In this document: positions 55,760-64,000 of the stretch, piece after piece
Layout: every line of letters begins with the position of its first letter
Position numbering within the stretch: position 1 is the stretch's first letter
Assembly: GCF_000226565.1 (NCBI RefSeq)
Contig: NC_016041.1
Span: 2,480,001-2,544,000 of the forward strand
DNA: 64,000 nucleotides
Direction: 5' to 3'
From: Glaciecola nitratireducens FR1064
GTDB lineage: Bacteria; Pseudomonadota; Gammaproteobacteria; Enterobacterales; Alteromonadaceae
Notes under the pieces: model-generated
What the model saw: only the letters and a program-made list of their open reading frames with translations
Databases searched by the model: none
What the model was told of the DNA's origin: nothing
Made by a program: the position numbers and the translations under genes

Positions 55760-57928
55760 TTAAAAATGATAAGTTGCTGTAACACCGAGTTGACGCTCTT
55801 GGCCGAACTGATAGTAAGGTTCAGCCGGGAAGTAGCCATCTCTGGGATCATTATTGAAGCCACCAAAACCTCTCGTCGGCAGCTTTCTATCAAATATGTT
55901 CTTAGCCCACAGTTGAATCTGCACGTCGTCCAATTGCCAATTAATTTCTGTATTAAATACGGCCGTGAATGGCGCTCGTTCGTCGTGACCCACTGAAAAA
56001 CGATGGCGGTCCTTGCCCTCAAACTCAAGGACCCATGCGACATTATCAGTAATGTCATACTGGCTAGAAACATAAAACGTGATTTTAGGTGACTGAGCCT
56101 GTTTCTGTTTGTCCACAAAGCTACCGTCAACAAGTTGATAGTTACCAAAAGTTGCATCCAAGTATCCAACGTTGACAATGGCACTCAGGTTGTCACTCAA
56201 CTGCCAGTTACTCGAAATCTCCATGCCCTTATTAATACCCGTATCAGCATTACCAATAACATCGATAAACTCAACTGCGCCGCTGCCATCTTCTCTATTC
56301 AACACAGCAAAATCACTTACCTGTGCATCTTCTCGCTGCATATAGAAAAATGTTAGTGATATGTTTCCTGTAATGCCGTCGTCGCTGTCTACCTTGCCTT
56401 TGATACCAAGTTCATAGTTCCAGTTATATTCAGGCGAAAATAGGCGATCGCTTTGTGAAACACGCTCGTCAGCGTTAAACCCGCCTGCTTTGTATGACCG
56501 CGAAATACTGGAATGAAAGGTTGTTTGCTGGATCATATAGCTGACGCTTAACTTGGCCGCTAGTAGGCTATCATCTAAGACTTCAGAAAATCCGTTGCTA
56601 TCAATGTAGTCCGCATCGAATTTCTCTGCGCGAGCACCCGCCGTGATTGAGAGAGGCTCAGATAATTGCCAACTGCGCTCACCGTATAATGCTATTGAAT
56701 TCGGCTCATATAGGCTTGTGAAGTCGTCACTTGCATAGGTATAAAAGCGAGTAAGGTCTTGTTCACTTTGCTGATAATACATTCCAATAACCCAGGGTGA
56801 ACTTGCATCTACAGATGCATAACGGGCGTCAATTGTCTGATTGCTGACGCCTCTTTCGTACTGATCGAACGAACTATACTCGTCTGGATGAAAGCCAATA
56901 TATGTCCAGTCTTCGTCATAGCCATAGTCCAGATCGGCATTAAGCGTGGTGAGCGAAAGTGAAAAAGAATGTTCACCTAAGTCTTGAATATATTTAATGC
57001 TGGCAGCTTGGGTGTCGGTGCGATCAAAGCCTGGCTCATCAGAACGTGTTTTATTGTCGTTATCTAAAGAAAACGCATCGTAGCCGTTATCAACATCGAA
57101 ATGGTACAGCTTTATTTCTACATCTGCAGATTCTGAAATCGCATAGTCTACTGCTAGTTTTGCATTAAACTCGTCAATATTGTTGGTATCGTCTCGGTTT
57201 AAATAAATATTATCGACGAAACCATCGCTGTTAACTTTTTGTATGGCGATGCGCGCATTTAATCCGTCCGCTAATTGGTCTGAATAAGCGGCGCTGAATC
57301 GCTGCGTATTGTATTGTGCAAAACTTCCCTGTAGGTAGCCTGATTGTGAATCGGTGGCAGCATTACTCACTATTTTGATAATACCTGCCAAACCCGTCGC
57401 ACCGAATCCAGTAGATTGTGGCCCAGATAATACTTCGACTTGTTGAACATCAAACAGCGCACCCAAACCGCCTAGTCCAGAAAAATTGATTTCATCGACA
57501 ACCAGCGCCACAGAGGCGTTAATTGGTTCAGCAAATAAACTGCGCTCACCTATACCTCTAATTTGAATGAATTTGCCTCTTGATGCGCCACTGCTAAAAT
57601 TCAGGTTGGGAACGATGCCGAGGATATCTTCAAGTTGCTCCGCTTGGCGCAAATCTAAAGAGCGTTGGTCAAGGACGGTAACACTAGTGGCTAAATTATC
57701 CAGGCTGCGCTGACTAAAGTCCGAGGTAACAACGATACGCTCAACGGCATCACCTTGCTCATCGCTATTATTACTGGAAGTGACTTGCGCTAAAGCGGCT
57801 GGATTGAAACTCGCACCGAGTACCGCAAATGCTACTGCCGATGCAATACGATTGATGCTATAAGATCCTTTTTGTTGGTTTGCAGGTTGCGAGTACGTGT
57901 GTTTCTTTACTGTTTTACTGTTTTTCAT
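55760..57928 (-). CDS. TonB-dependent outer-membrane receptor, probably for thiamine
   Basis: A 722-residue protein with a long signal region (about 1-48, ending PAALAQ). The plug domain holds RIVVTSDFSQRSLDNLATSV, QIRGIGERSLF and SGPQSTGFGATGLAGIIKIV. The beta-barrel ends with LGVTATYHF and a terminal phenylalanine. It is the first gene after the TPP riboswitch and is followed by thiamine-binding, transporter and kinase genes, so the ligand is most likely thiamine or a phosphate ester. Energy would come from a TonB system such as the one at the right end of the window. Confidence 0.9.
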   Translation of the reverse strand: MKNSKTVKKHTYSQPANQQKGSYSINRIASAVAFAVLGASFNPAALAQVTSSNNSDEQGDAVERIVVTSDFSQRSLDNLATSVTVLDQRSLDLRQAEQLEDILGIVPNLNFSSGASRGKFIQIRGIGERSLFAEPINASVALVVDEINFSGLGGLGALFDVQQVEVLSGPQSTGFGATGLAGIIKIVSNAATDSQSGYLQGSFAQYNTQRFSAAYSDQLADGLNARIAIQKVNSDGFVDNIYLNRDDTNNIDEFNAKLAVDYAISESADVEIKLYHFDVDNGYDAFSLDNDNKTRSDEPGFDRTDTQAASIKYIQDLGEHSFSLSLTTLNADLDYGYDEDWTYIGFHPDEYSSFDQYERGVSNQTIDARYASVDASSPWVIGMYYQQSEQDLTRFYTYASDDFTSLYEPNSIALYGERSWQLSEPLSITAGARAEKFDADYIDSNGFSEVLDDSLLAAKLSVSYMIQQTTFHSSISRSYKAGGFNADERVSQSDRLFSPEYNWNYELGIKGKVDSDDGITGNISLTFFYMQREDAQVSDFAVLNREDGSGAVEFIDVIGNADTGINKGMEISSNWQLSDNLSAIVNVGYLDATFGNYQLVDGSFVDKQKQAQSPKITFYVSSQYDITDNVAWVLEFEGKDRHRFSVGHDERAPFTAVFNTEINWQLDDVQIQLWAKNIFDRKLPTRGFGGFNNDPRDGYFPAEPYYQFGQERQLGVTATYHF

Positions 57929-57990
57929 TTGGTTCTCTTCATGTCTTAGAAAAGAGCCGGTGTTGGAGCAGGTAATTGAAGTGTTTATAC

Positions 57991-58077
57991 AACCATTCCT
58001 ACGCCGGTACTAACCGGATCAGGTAAATAAGGGTTTTCAAATGAATCTCAGCAGCATATTGCTGCACCCCTTGGCTT
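57991..58077 (-). promoter_or_regulatory. TPP riboswitch (THI element)
   Basis: The minus strand contains AAGGGGTGC, GCTGAGA (58052-58046), ACCCTT, and ACCTGATCCGGTTAGTACCG followed by GCGTAGGAA, the full set of THI-box conserved segments in order. It lies about 60 bp upstream of the TonB receptor gene and would shut the operon when TPP is plentiful. The mechanism (terminator or start-site masking) is not evident. Confidence 0.96.
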
Positions 58078-58217
58078 AATGCGTTATTGAAAACGCTGCA
58101 GGCATGATATCAACAAAGAGTTGAAAGTAAATCAGTGAATTGACTAAATTTTACTTTTTAATCTACGATTTACAAAATCGTTACAAGAGTGGGCTGTATC
58201 CACCTATATTGCTTGAA

Positions 58218-58646
58218 TTAATTGGTAACTCCCGACTCTACGTTTAACGATTTCATTTCTAGCTCTATTTGAGATTGCAAACCTTCCATTGTTTTACCGT
58301 GCTCAACGGGCTGTCTTGTTAAAGGATCGACTCTAACAAACACAATATCATCAGCTAAACAGATAGTTTTTTTACTCGCTTTATTGCGAACTAAGCACGT
58401 TACCGTAATTGACGTTCTGCCAACCTTTTTAGTTACCAGTCCAAATTCGACAATATCACCTTGAGTGGCTGGCGATTCAAAGCTTATTTCACCAATATGT
58501 TTCGTTACTAAACAATTTGTTTCTAACTGACAAATTGCGTAAATAGCAGCTTCTTCATCAATCCATTCCAATGCCCTGCCTCCAAACAGCGCATTCGCAT
58601 AATTTAAATCATTTGGCATTACTAAACGTCTGGATAAAAAACGCAT
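58218..58646 (-). CDS. Acyl-CoA thioesterase (hotdog fold, YciA-like)
   Basis: 142 residues starting at ATG 58646 (MRFLSRRLVMPNDLNYANAL), which has AAGGA 6 nt upstream. Upstream in-frame ATGs at 58691/58688 lack such a site. The hotdog family motif LNYANALFGGRALEWIDEEA contains the usual asparagine and the acidic residue on the long helix. Such enzymes hydrolyse acyl-CoA thioesters. It is divergent from tmcA. Confidence 0.88.
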   Translation of the reverse strand: MRFLSRRLVMPNDLNYANALFGGRALEWIDEEAAIYAICQLETNCLVTKHIGEISFESPATQGDIVEFGLVTKKVGRTSITVTCLVRNKASKKTICLADDIVFVRVDPLTRQPVEHGKTMEGLQSQIELEMKSLNVESGVTN

Positions 58647-58711
58647 TTTTTTCCTTATCAATGTAGAATAATCGGGTTTGAGAGGCATCATTATAAAAGA
58701 GAGTACGCAGA

Positions 58712-60973
58712 TTGACAGGCAAATCGCTCATTGATTGGTTTACAAAGCGGCAAACAAAGTTAAGCCATAGGCAATTATTGCTTATTAGTGGCGATGCTGA
58801 ATGGTGTCAACAACAAACTGAACAACTGCTACAAGATGCTCGCTCGCCTACTTTGCTGTTGAGTAAAACAGCATTGAACTTTGATAGCATCACTAACCAC
58901 AGTTTTATAACTGCCTGTCAAATATCGCAATATAAACAGCAACTTGGTACTGAATATGACATTGTCATCTACAATGCTTTTGATGGCCTAAAGCCGAGCG
59001 CACTTTATGCAATAGAGGGAGTAATAAGAAAGTCTGGATTACTTGTCATACTATGCCCTAACTTTGAAAACTGGGCAGAGTATGAAGCAGCGCATGCGGG
59101 CATTGCATTTAGCTTTAATACGCAACACCCAACAAGTCTTTTTATTGAAAGAATGCAGAAAATCTTGCTCAAAGATAAATCTGTTGCGCATATCAATCAA
59201 CACGAGATCCACCTTCCCTTTGCTCGTGTTAGTGAGCATTTGCAGAATAAAGCTTCCCATATTCAACGCTTGAAATATAACAACTTGCAAAGTGAATTGA
59301 GTTCCAACCAGCAAGTTGCGTTTAACGACTCACTAAACAACATGAAAGCAAGCAAGTCTATTAGTTTGCTTACAGCTAAACGCGGAAGAGGAAAGTCGAC
59401 CCTATTGGGCCAGCTTGCGGCCGAGATAGTTACGAGGAGCAGCGACGCTGAGGTATATATTGCAGCACCTCACATCAATAATGCGCAACGAGCTCAAATT
59501 GAGTATAAGAAAATCGTTAAGCATCTGGTATCAAACACTGCATCGCAAATTCACAAAGGCTGCAGAAAACACATAAAGTCAGAGCTTGAATTTATCGCGC
59601 CAGATCAAATATATCACCTACCTAAACAATCCATCCTAATCGTCGATGAAGCAGCTGCTATTGCGCCATCAATTTTATTATACGCGTGTAACAAATTCAC
59701 CCATGTCGTTATGGCTACAACAGTTGCAGGTTATGAAGGCAGCGGTTTGGGTTTTAATCTACGAGTTTTACCAAAACTAAAGGAGTTGAGCTGTTCATTA
59801 ACTTCGTCATTTCATCATGCCGAATTACATAACCCCCTGCGCTGGTTCGAAGAAGACGCCTTAGAAGCATTATTCACAAATATCTTTGCCCCCTTTGTGA
59901 CTGATTTAACGTTGCCAGCTAATCAATCACAGCAGCCCCTTTCGCAATTTCATCTTCCTTACGCTGAAAACAAAGCGATTGATTCACACTACCATCACCT
60001 CGATAAAAAATGGCTAATTACGCATGACAATATACTGACTCAAGTTGTTGGTTTGTTAACGCAAAGTCACTATCAAACAACACCAGATGACTTGATGCGG
60101 ATCCTTGACGCATCAGACCAGCATGTTGCGGTCTTAGCAAATAGTGATGACTTGACCCTCCCAGACGTTCTCATAACTTCGCTTGCCGTTGTTGCGCACG
60201 AAGGGAACGTCAGTTTTCCACCTAACGACCCGCTACTGGAAGGAATATTAAGTGCTCAACGTAGGGTTAATGGACATCTTGTTGCGCAAAACTTAACAAC
60301 AACTTATTGCGAGGATTGGTTCATGACAGCGAAAAGTTGGCGTATTAGCCGTATCGCTGTCGTTCCGGAATTCCGTAGATTGGGCTTAGGCAGCTGTTTA
60401 CTGCAATATGTGAGGCACTCTGCTGAACAAGCCGAAGTAGAATACCTCTCAACCTCATTTGGATTAACTACTGAACTACTGTCATTTTGGTATTCACAAA
60501 ATTATAATCTGGTGAAGATTGGGGCAAGAAGAGACACATCTAGCGGAGAACACAGTGGCATCATGATCGCCTCGTTAACCACAAGCGCAGATAATAAGTT
60601 TGCTTCTTATCACTCTGTAGCGGTAAACGATATAGACTATTTTTTACAACATATTCTAAAACTGCACGGAAGCTCAGATTCATTTCTATTAATGCCAGAC
60701 TTTATTCAGAAGCAGCGCGATAAAAGTGCCCAGCTGACTCACAGCAGCTCTTTAGCAAACTCTCTTCATGAACTTCGAATAGAGCAATTTAATGCCCAAA
60801 AACGCAGCTTTAGCAATACTGCAGCAAGCATTTACGCCCGCTTACAAAACAAAAATGACGAGGCATCGGAACACCTGCAAACCCTATTTGAAAGAGCTCA
60901 TCACAAGAATTTATCAAAGGAAGAAAAGCAAAAAGTCCTTTCTGAACTCAGGCACAAACTTCAAAATAAATAG
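58712..60973 (+). CDS. tmcA: TmcA, tRNA(Met) cytidine acetyltransferase
   Basis: Makes N4-acetylcytidine at the wobble base of elongator tRNA-Met, with ATP and acetyl-CoA. It is 753 residues. The N-terminal domain covers about 1-190, and the RecD-like ATPase has RGRGKSTLL near 222-230 and IVDEAAAI near 308-315. The GNAT domain has VPEFRRLGLGS near 549, and a C-terminal tRNA-binding tail follows. The start is TTG 58712 with AGAGAG about 10 nt upstream; no ATG is available. Confidence 0.95.
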   Translation: MTGKSLIDWFTKRQTKLSHRQLLLISGDAEWCQQQTEQLLQDARSPTLLLSKTALNFDSITNHSFITACQISQYKQQLGTEYDIVIYNAFDGLKPSALYAIEGVIRKSGLLVILCPNFENWAEYEAAHAGIAFSFNTQHPTSLFIERMQKILLKDKSVAHINQHEIHLPFARVSEHLQNKASHIQRLKYNNLQSELSSNQQVAFNDSLNNMKASKSISLLTAKRGRGKSTLLGQLAAEIVTRSSDAEVYIAAPHINNAQRAQIEYKKIVKHLVSNTASQIHKGCRKHIKSELEFIAPDQIYHLPKQSILIVDEAAAIAPSILLYACNKFTHVVMATTVAGYEGSGLGFNLRVLPKLKELSCSLTSSFHHAELHNPLRWFEEDALEALFTNIFAPFVTDLTLPANQSQQPLSQFHLPYAENKAIDSHYHHLDKKWLITHDNILTQVVGLLTQSHYQTTPDDLMRILDASDQHVAVLANSDDLTLPDVLITSLAVVAHEGNVSFPPNDPLLEGILSAQRRVNGHLVAQNLTTTYCEDWFMTAKSWRISRIAVVPEFRRLGLGSCLLQYVRHSAEQAEVEYLSTSFGLTTELLSFWYSQNYNLVKIGARRDTSSGEHSGIMIASLTTSADNKFASYHSVAVNDIDYFLQHILKLHGSSDSFLLMPDFIQKQRDKSAQLTHSSSLANSLHELRIEQFNAQKRSFSNTAASIYARLQNKNDEASEHLQTLFERAHHKNLSKEEKQKVLSELRHKLQNK

Positions 60974-61075
60974 CTTCACCATGCGCTTTATTAGAACTTA
61001 ACCGACATTTTCTTATGAGTCTCATGCTTTACACAAATGAGCAATAAGGTCTCCAGCCCGACCTTTATTTTAAAC

Positions 61076-61105
61076 AAAAAAAAGCTCCTAAAAAGGAGCT
61101 TTTTT
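61076..61105. terminator. Bidirectional terminator between tmcA and the TonB2 operon
   Basis: GCTCCT-AAAA-AGGAGC (61084-61099) with eight A on the left and six T on the right serves both convergent transcripts. Confidence 0.92.
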
Positions 61106-61120
61106 GCAGTGCGAGCCTGA

Positions 61121-62386
61121 TTAAATACTAATGCCTCTGTTCGATGCTTTAGTCTTTATATACGGTTCCCACGCCAATGCATTTTTACGAATACCTGAAT
61201 CTTTTTTAGCTTCTTGCGCAGCAGCCATGGCCGCTTTGTAATCACCTAAATAGAAATAAGCTTCGATAAGCGCATAATGAACTTTACCTGCATTTTCTTC
61301 GTTATTAACCAGCGACATCTTCAACGCTTCTACAGCGCCTTTGTAATCACCAGCCGTTAACAACATTGAACCTTGTCTGCGATAGAGTTCAGGGTCAGAA
61401 GCAACCTTTGCAGCTTGACCAAAATACGATGCGGCTTTCTTAAATTCACGAGCTTGGAAAGCAGAGTTTGCTACGGCAGATAAAGTGTCTTTATCTTTGG
61501 GTATTAAACCTGATTTCATGTGCTTTTCCATCAACGCAGTTGCACGATGTGGAATACCATTCACGCTAAATAACTGAGCAAGCTGTCTATGTTGAGTCGC
61601 CGTAGTTAGATGACCCTGCATGTATGCTAACTCAAACATCGTAAGCGCTTTAGCATAGTTCTCAGAAATCTGATAGAACAAGCCTGCGTTCTTGTACCAA
61701 GCATTTGAATCAGGAAATATTGGAAGTGCCGTCTCAATGACTTCGATAGCTTCTTTATATTTCTTCTGCTCATAGTAAACGCTCATTTTAATTGCATATG
61801 GCGTTTCTTTCGCAGGATCTAAAAACTGGATAGCTTTGTCTGCCGGAGCGATAACCTTATCCAATTGCTTCATCTCTTTATAAGCGTTAGCAATTTTAAG
61901 ATAAGTCATACCGTCTTCTTTACACGTAAACTCCATCCACTTTTCAAACCAAGCTATAGCTTCTTCGTAGTCACCAGCTTCGTACTTCAAATCGCCGACT
62001 AACTTTATAATCGGCGCATGATCGTTATCGTTTAATATTTTAACTTTAACGGCACGTTCAAGATAGTCTGCAGCTTCTGCTCTTTTACCAGGTTCTGAAA
62101 CTAATAATTGTCCCAAAAATCTGTCGACAGATGCTCTGTCAAAAGGGTCGTCTGTTTCTATCTCATACAGCAACTCGATAGCTTCTTTGACCAAATCTTG
62201 ATTGTAAGCTTCAAAGGCTTTGTTCAGCTTTTTACCTACTTTCTGACCTAGCAGCTGCGTTTTAGCTGGTTTATAACCAGGACATTGAATTGCTAAGTTG
62301 GCTTGCGCCATAGACAAGGTCGAGTAAGACCCCATCACGAGTGCTGAACCGATCAACAATGAAGCTTTGAGAGTTTTAAATTTCAT
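61121..62386 (-). CDS. Secreted TPR protein of the TonB2 system
   Basis: 421 residues with a signal peptide (ending LSMAQA), then about ten TPR-like helical repeats (EAIAWFEKWMEF, EQKKYKEAIEVIETAL, QAREFKKAASYFGQA, LYLGDYKAAM-type). It is the last gene of the exbB2-exbD2-tonB2 operon, 3 bp after tonB2. In Vibrio a TPR protein (TtpB) is encoded at the same position. It probably acts in the periplasm in energising receptors, but its exact role is unknown. Confidence 0.88.
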   Translation of the reverse strand: MKFKTLKASLLIGSALVMGSYSTLSMAQANLAIQCPGYKPAKTQLLGQKVGKKLNKAFEAYNQDLVKEAIELLYEIETDDPFDRASVDRFLGQLLVSEPGKRAEAADYLERAVKVKILNDNDHAPIIKLVGDLKYEAGDYEEAIAWFEKWMEFTCKEDGMTYLKIANAYKEMKQLDKVIAPADKAIQFLDPAKETPYAIKMSVYYEQKKYKEAIEVIETALPIFPDSNAWYKNAGLFYQISENYAKALTMFELAYMQGHLTTATQHRQLAQLFSVNGIPHRATALMEKHMKSGLIPKDKDTLSAVANSAFQAREFKKAASYFGQAAKVASDPELYRRQGSMLLTAGDYKGAVEALKMSLVNNEENAGKVHYALIEAYFYLGDYKAAMAAAQEAKKDSGIRKNALAWEPYIKTKASNRGISI

Positions 62387-62389
62387 AAC

Positions 62390-62986
62390 TTATTCTCCTA
62401 GCTTAAAGTCTAATTGAACTTCAAGTCCAAATTGCTTTTGAGCAACGCCATCAACGATTTTCGGACGATACTTCCACTTTCGAAGTGCGCGTTTCGCGTT
62501 GCGGTCGAAGATGCGCTTAGGATCAGCGTCAATAACTTCTACGTCTTCCACACCGCCCACTTCATTGATAGTGAACGACAGACGAACCCAACCTTCTTTA
62601 CCATCGCGAGATGCTTGAGGTGGATAGTCTGGTGGGATACGCACGATTGGCGCTGCGTCACCGTCACGCATTGCACCTACACCGCCAACTGAAGTACTGA
62701 TGCCACCAGTATCAACAGCGGGTATTGATAAGCTAAAGCCAGAAGCGTCTGGATCAGCTGCATCGGGTTCAACCAACTCAACTTTTGGTGGTTCTTGAGG
62801 TGGTGGTGGCTTTCTCACACGCGTCTGCACTTCGTCGTCAGGCTTTTGCATGACGATATCAATAACAGGCGGTGGAGGTAGTGCTTCCATTGCTTTTCCA
62901 TCGTTCTCGACCAACTTAGCCATAACAATGAATAGACCAAAGGCAATTGATGCACCAAGCAAAATGGAAACTATAAATCTAACCAT
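62390..62986 (-). CDS. tonB2: TonB2-type energy transducer
   Basis: 198 residues, shorter than E. coli TonB. N-terminal membrane anchor (about 4-26), a short proline-rich periplasmic spacer (RKPPPPQEPPKVELVEP), and a C-terminal TonB domain with YPPQASRDGKEGWVRLSFTI and AKRALRKWKYRPK. It carries proton-motive force from ExbB2/ExbD2 to outer-membrane receptors. It follows exbD2 by one base. Confidence 0.95.
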   Translation of the reverse strand: MVRFIVSILLGASIAFGLFIVMAKLVENDGKAMEALPPPPVIDIVMQKPDDEVQTRVRKPPPPQEPPKVELVEPDAADPDASGFSLSIPAVDTGGISTSVGGVGAMRDGDAAPIVRIPPDYPPQASRDGKEGWVRLSFTINEVGGVEDVEVIDADPKRIFDRNAKRALRKWKYRPKIVDGVAQKQFGLEVQLDFKLGE

Positions 62987-62987
62987 G

Positions 62988-63386
62988 TTAACTCCTCACC
63001 GCTATTGCAACGCGGTCGATACCTGCTTCCTTCACTTGATCCATCACTTTGACCACAATGCCGTGCTTGGCTTTGGAGTCTGCTTGGATGAAGACAACTT
63101 CAGAAGGTTGCTCTGATAATAATTTTTCAAGATTTGCCGCGACAGCTTCCACTGACATTTCGCGTCGATCCATCCAAACATCACCATTTTCGGTAATCGC
63201 AATAAATATGTTTGCTTTCTTCAGCAAGACTGCTGTTTCGCCTTCAGGTTTATTAACATCAATACCTGCTTGCTTAACAAAAACAGTCGTTACAATGAAG
63301 AATATTAGCATTATGAAGACAACGTCCAGCATCGGCGTCATGTCGATCTGAGCGTCTTCTTCTTCAACTCTTACTTTACGACCCAT
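62988..63386 (-). CDS. exbD2: ExbD2 biopolymer transport protein
   Basis: 132 residues, one N-terminal membrane helix (LDVVFIMLIFFIVTTVF) preceded by DMTPMLD, whose aspartate is the proton-carrying residue of the ExbD/TolR family, then a periplasmic domain. It is followed by tonB2. Confidence 0.96.
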   Translation of the reverse strand: MGRKVRVEEEDAQIDMTPMLDVVFIMLIFFIVTTVFVKQAGIDVNKPEGETAVLLKKANIFIAITENGDVWMDRREMSVEAVAANLEKLLSEQPSEVVFIQADSKAKHGIVVKVMDQVKEAGIDRVAIAVRS

Positions 63387-63397
63387 GATAATCTCTC

Positions 63398-63922
63398 TTA
63401 ATGATGTGGCAGGCTATCGACCAATGTCTCTCTTGCCATCTTAGCTTTTGCTTCAAGGCGAGAACTGAAAAACAGTCCAGAAAGAGCTGCAACCATTCCA
63501 GCCATTGTCGGAATTGTTGCCATCGAAATACCAGCAGCCATTATTCTTGGGTTACCAGTGCCTTGCGTTGCCATACTCTCGAATACACCGATCATACCGG
63601 TTACTGTGCCTAACAATCCAATTAGTGGACACATTGCCACCAATGTGCGGATGATTAGCATTCTTGCATTCAATGAATCTGACGCCTGTGAAATCCACGT
63701 GTCACGAATTCTATGCGCATACCATGACGTAGTATCTTTTCTAGCATCCCAATCAGCGATGATTTGCTTCTTCACCCCTGGAAATACTGAACTCAAATAC
63801 CAATAACGCTCTACCATCAAAACCCACATTAGGAAGAGCGCGGCAGCAACGAAATACAACACGTCACCGCCGGTAGCGATAAAGTCCCTGACAGATTCCC
63901 ATAATCCGATCAGGTACAACAT
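63398..63922 (-). CDS. exbB2: ExbB2 biopolymer transport protein
   Basis: 174 residues from ATG 63922 (MLYLIGLWESVRDF), with GGAGAAAG upstream. A longer frame from 63976 lies inside the preceding gene and is unlikely. It has three membrane helices and the MotA/TolQ/ExbB core PLIGLLGTVTGMIGVFESMA and MATIPTMAGMVAAL. It forms the motor channel with ExbD2. Its start overlaps the end region of the upstream ttpC by a base or two. Confidence 0.95.
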   Translation of the reverse strand: MLYLIGLWESVRDFIATGGDVLYFVAAALFLMWVLMVERYWYLSSVFPGVKKQIIADWDARKDTTSWYAHRIRDTWISQASDSLNARMLIIRTLVAMCPLIGLLGTVTGMIGVFESMATQGTGNPRIMAAGISMATIPTMAGMVAALSGLFFSSRLEAKAKMARETLVDSLPHH

Positions 63923-63923
63923 A

Positions 63924-64000
63924 TTAAGCTTTCTCCGACTCTGCGCTAGTTGCAATGAAGCCAGCAGTTTGCTCATCTAATACATGAACAATTGACTTCG
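63924..64000 (-). CDS. C-terminal end of a TtpC-like ExbB-family protein (partial)
   Basis: The minus strand from the right edge encodes KSIVHVLDEQTAGFIATSAE followed by SEKA and TAA (63926-63924). This is the tail expected of the large ExbB-like protein (TtpC) that heads TonB2 operons in Vibrio and relatives. The rest lies outside the window. Confidence 0.75.
   Translation of the reverse strand, partial: KSIVHVLDEQTAGFIATSAESEKA

Overview
The window is chromosomal DNA of a marine-type gammaproteobacterium, most likely an Alteromonadaceae member (Alteromonas, Glaciecola or Paraglaciecola-like). The evidence is the complete rsxABCDGE-nth operon, a MotY-type stator protein, gammaproteobacterial-type GshA, PrmB-AroC next to SmrB, a TonB2 operon with a TPR partner, TmcA, and a TPP-riboswitch thiamine-uptake operon of TonB receptor plus PnuC-type transporter. 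All assignments come from reading the sequence; no database search was possible.

Layout. 1-7,034: queE (cut by the window edge) and queC diverge; then a LysR regulator, and uvrB translationally coupled to a MATE exporter. Upstream of that pair lies a long non-coding stretch holding a tight cluster of three DnaA boxes and two identical tRNA-Asn genes. 7,299-13,482: rsxABCDGE-nth, a tightly overlapping operon for the ion-pumping electron-transfer complex and endonuclease III. 13,483-27,080: an accessory insertion. It holds a DoxX remnant, two FlgO-family lipoproteins, a chaperone-usher fimbrial operon (two major pilin-like subunits, a strong internal terminator, a PapD-like chaperone, an usher carrying C-terminal SPOR domains, a third subunit and a lipoprotein), a third FlgO-family lipoprotein, a TPR-LysM lipoprotein, and a decayed IS91-family transposase. 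It ends at a fragment of a second nth gene lying against gloA.

27,230-34,553: gloA, a periplasmic glycerophosphodiesterase, motY with a sigma-28-like promoter, rnt, bfd, grxD, sodB, a TolB-like propeller protein and an MFS transporter. 34,653-45,454: prmB-aroC divergent from smrB, a 42-residue membrane protein, an SLT-type lipoprotein, gshA, an M16 protease, then an Hpt protein, an RluA-type pseudouridine synthase and a PanE-like reductase. 45,620-53,752: lysS, prfB (with the programmed +1 frameshift), an FMN reductase, argS, prfC, rimI and holD; holD has a 15-bp tandem repeat at its 5' end. 53,946-58,077: tRNA-Trp and the TPP-riboswitch thiamine operon. 58,218-64,000: an acyl-CoA thioesterase divergent from tmcA, then the TonB2 operon (end of ttpC, exbB2, exbD2, tonB2, TPR protein).

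The most interesting part is the 13.5-27 kb insertion. Its fimbrial usher ends in peptidoglycan-binding-type SPOR domains, and it travels with three FlgO-type outer-membrane lipoproteins and a LysM lipoprotein. This suggests a pilus whose outer-membrane base is tied to the cell wall. The split nth genes at the two ends suggest the region entered by recombination inside nth. A DARS1-like DnaA-box cluster upstream of uvrB and the repeat-bearing holD are the other leading observations.
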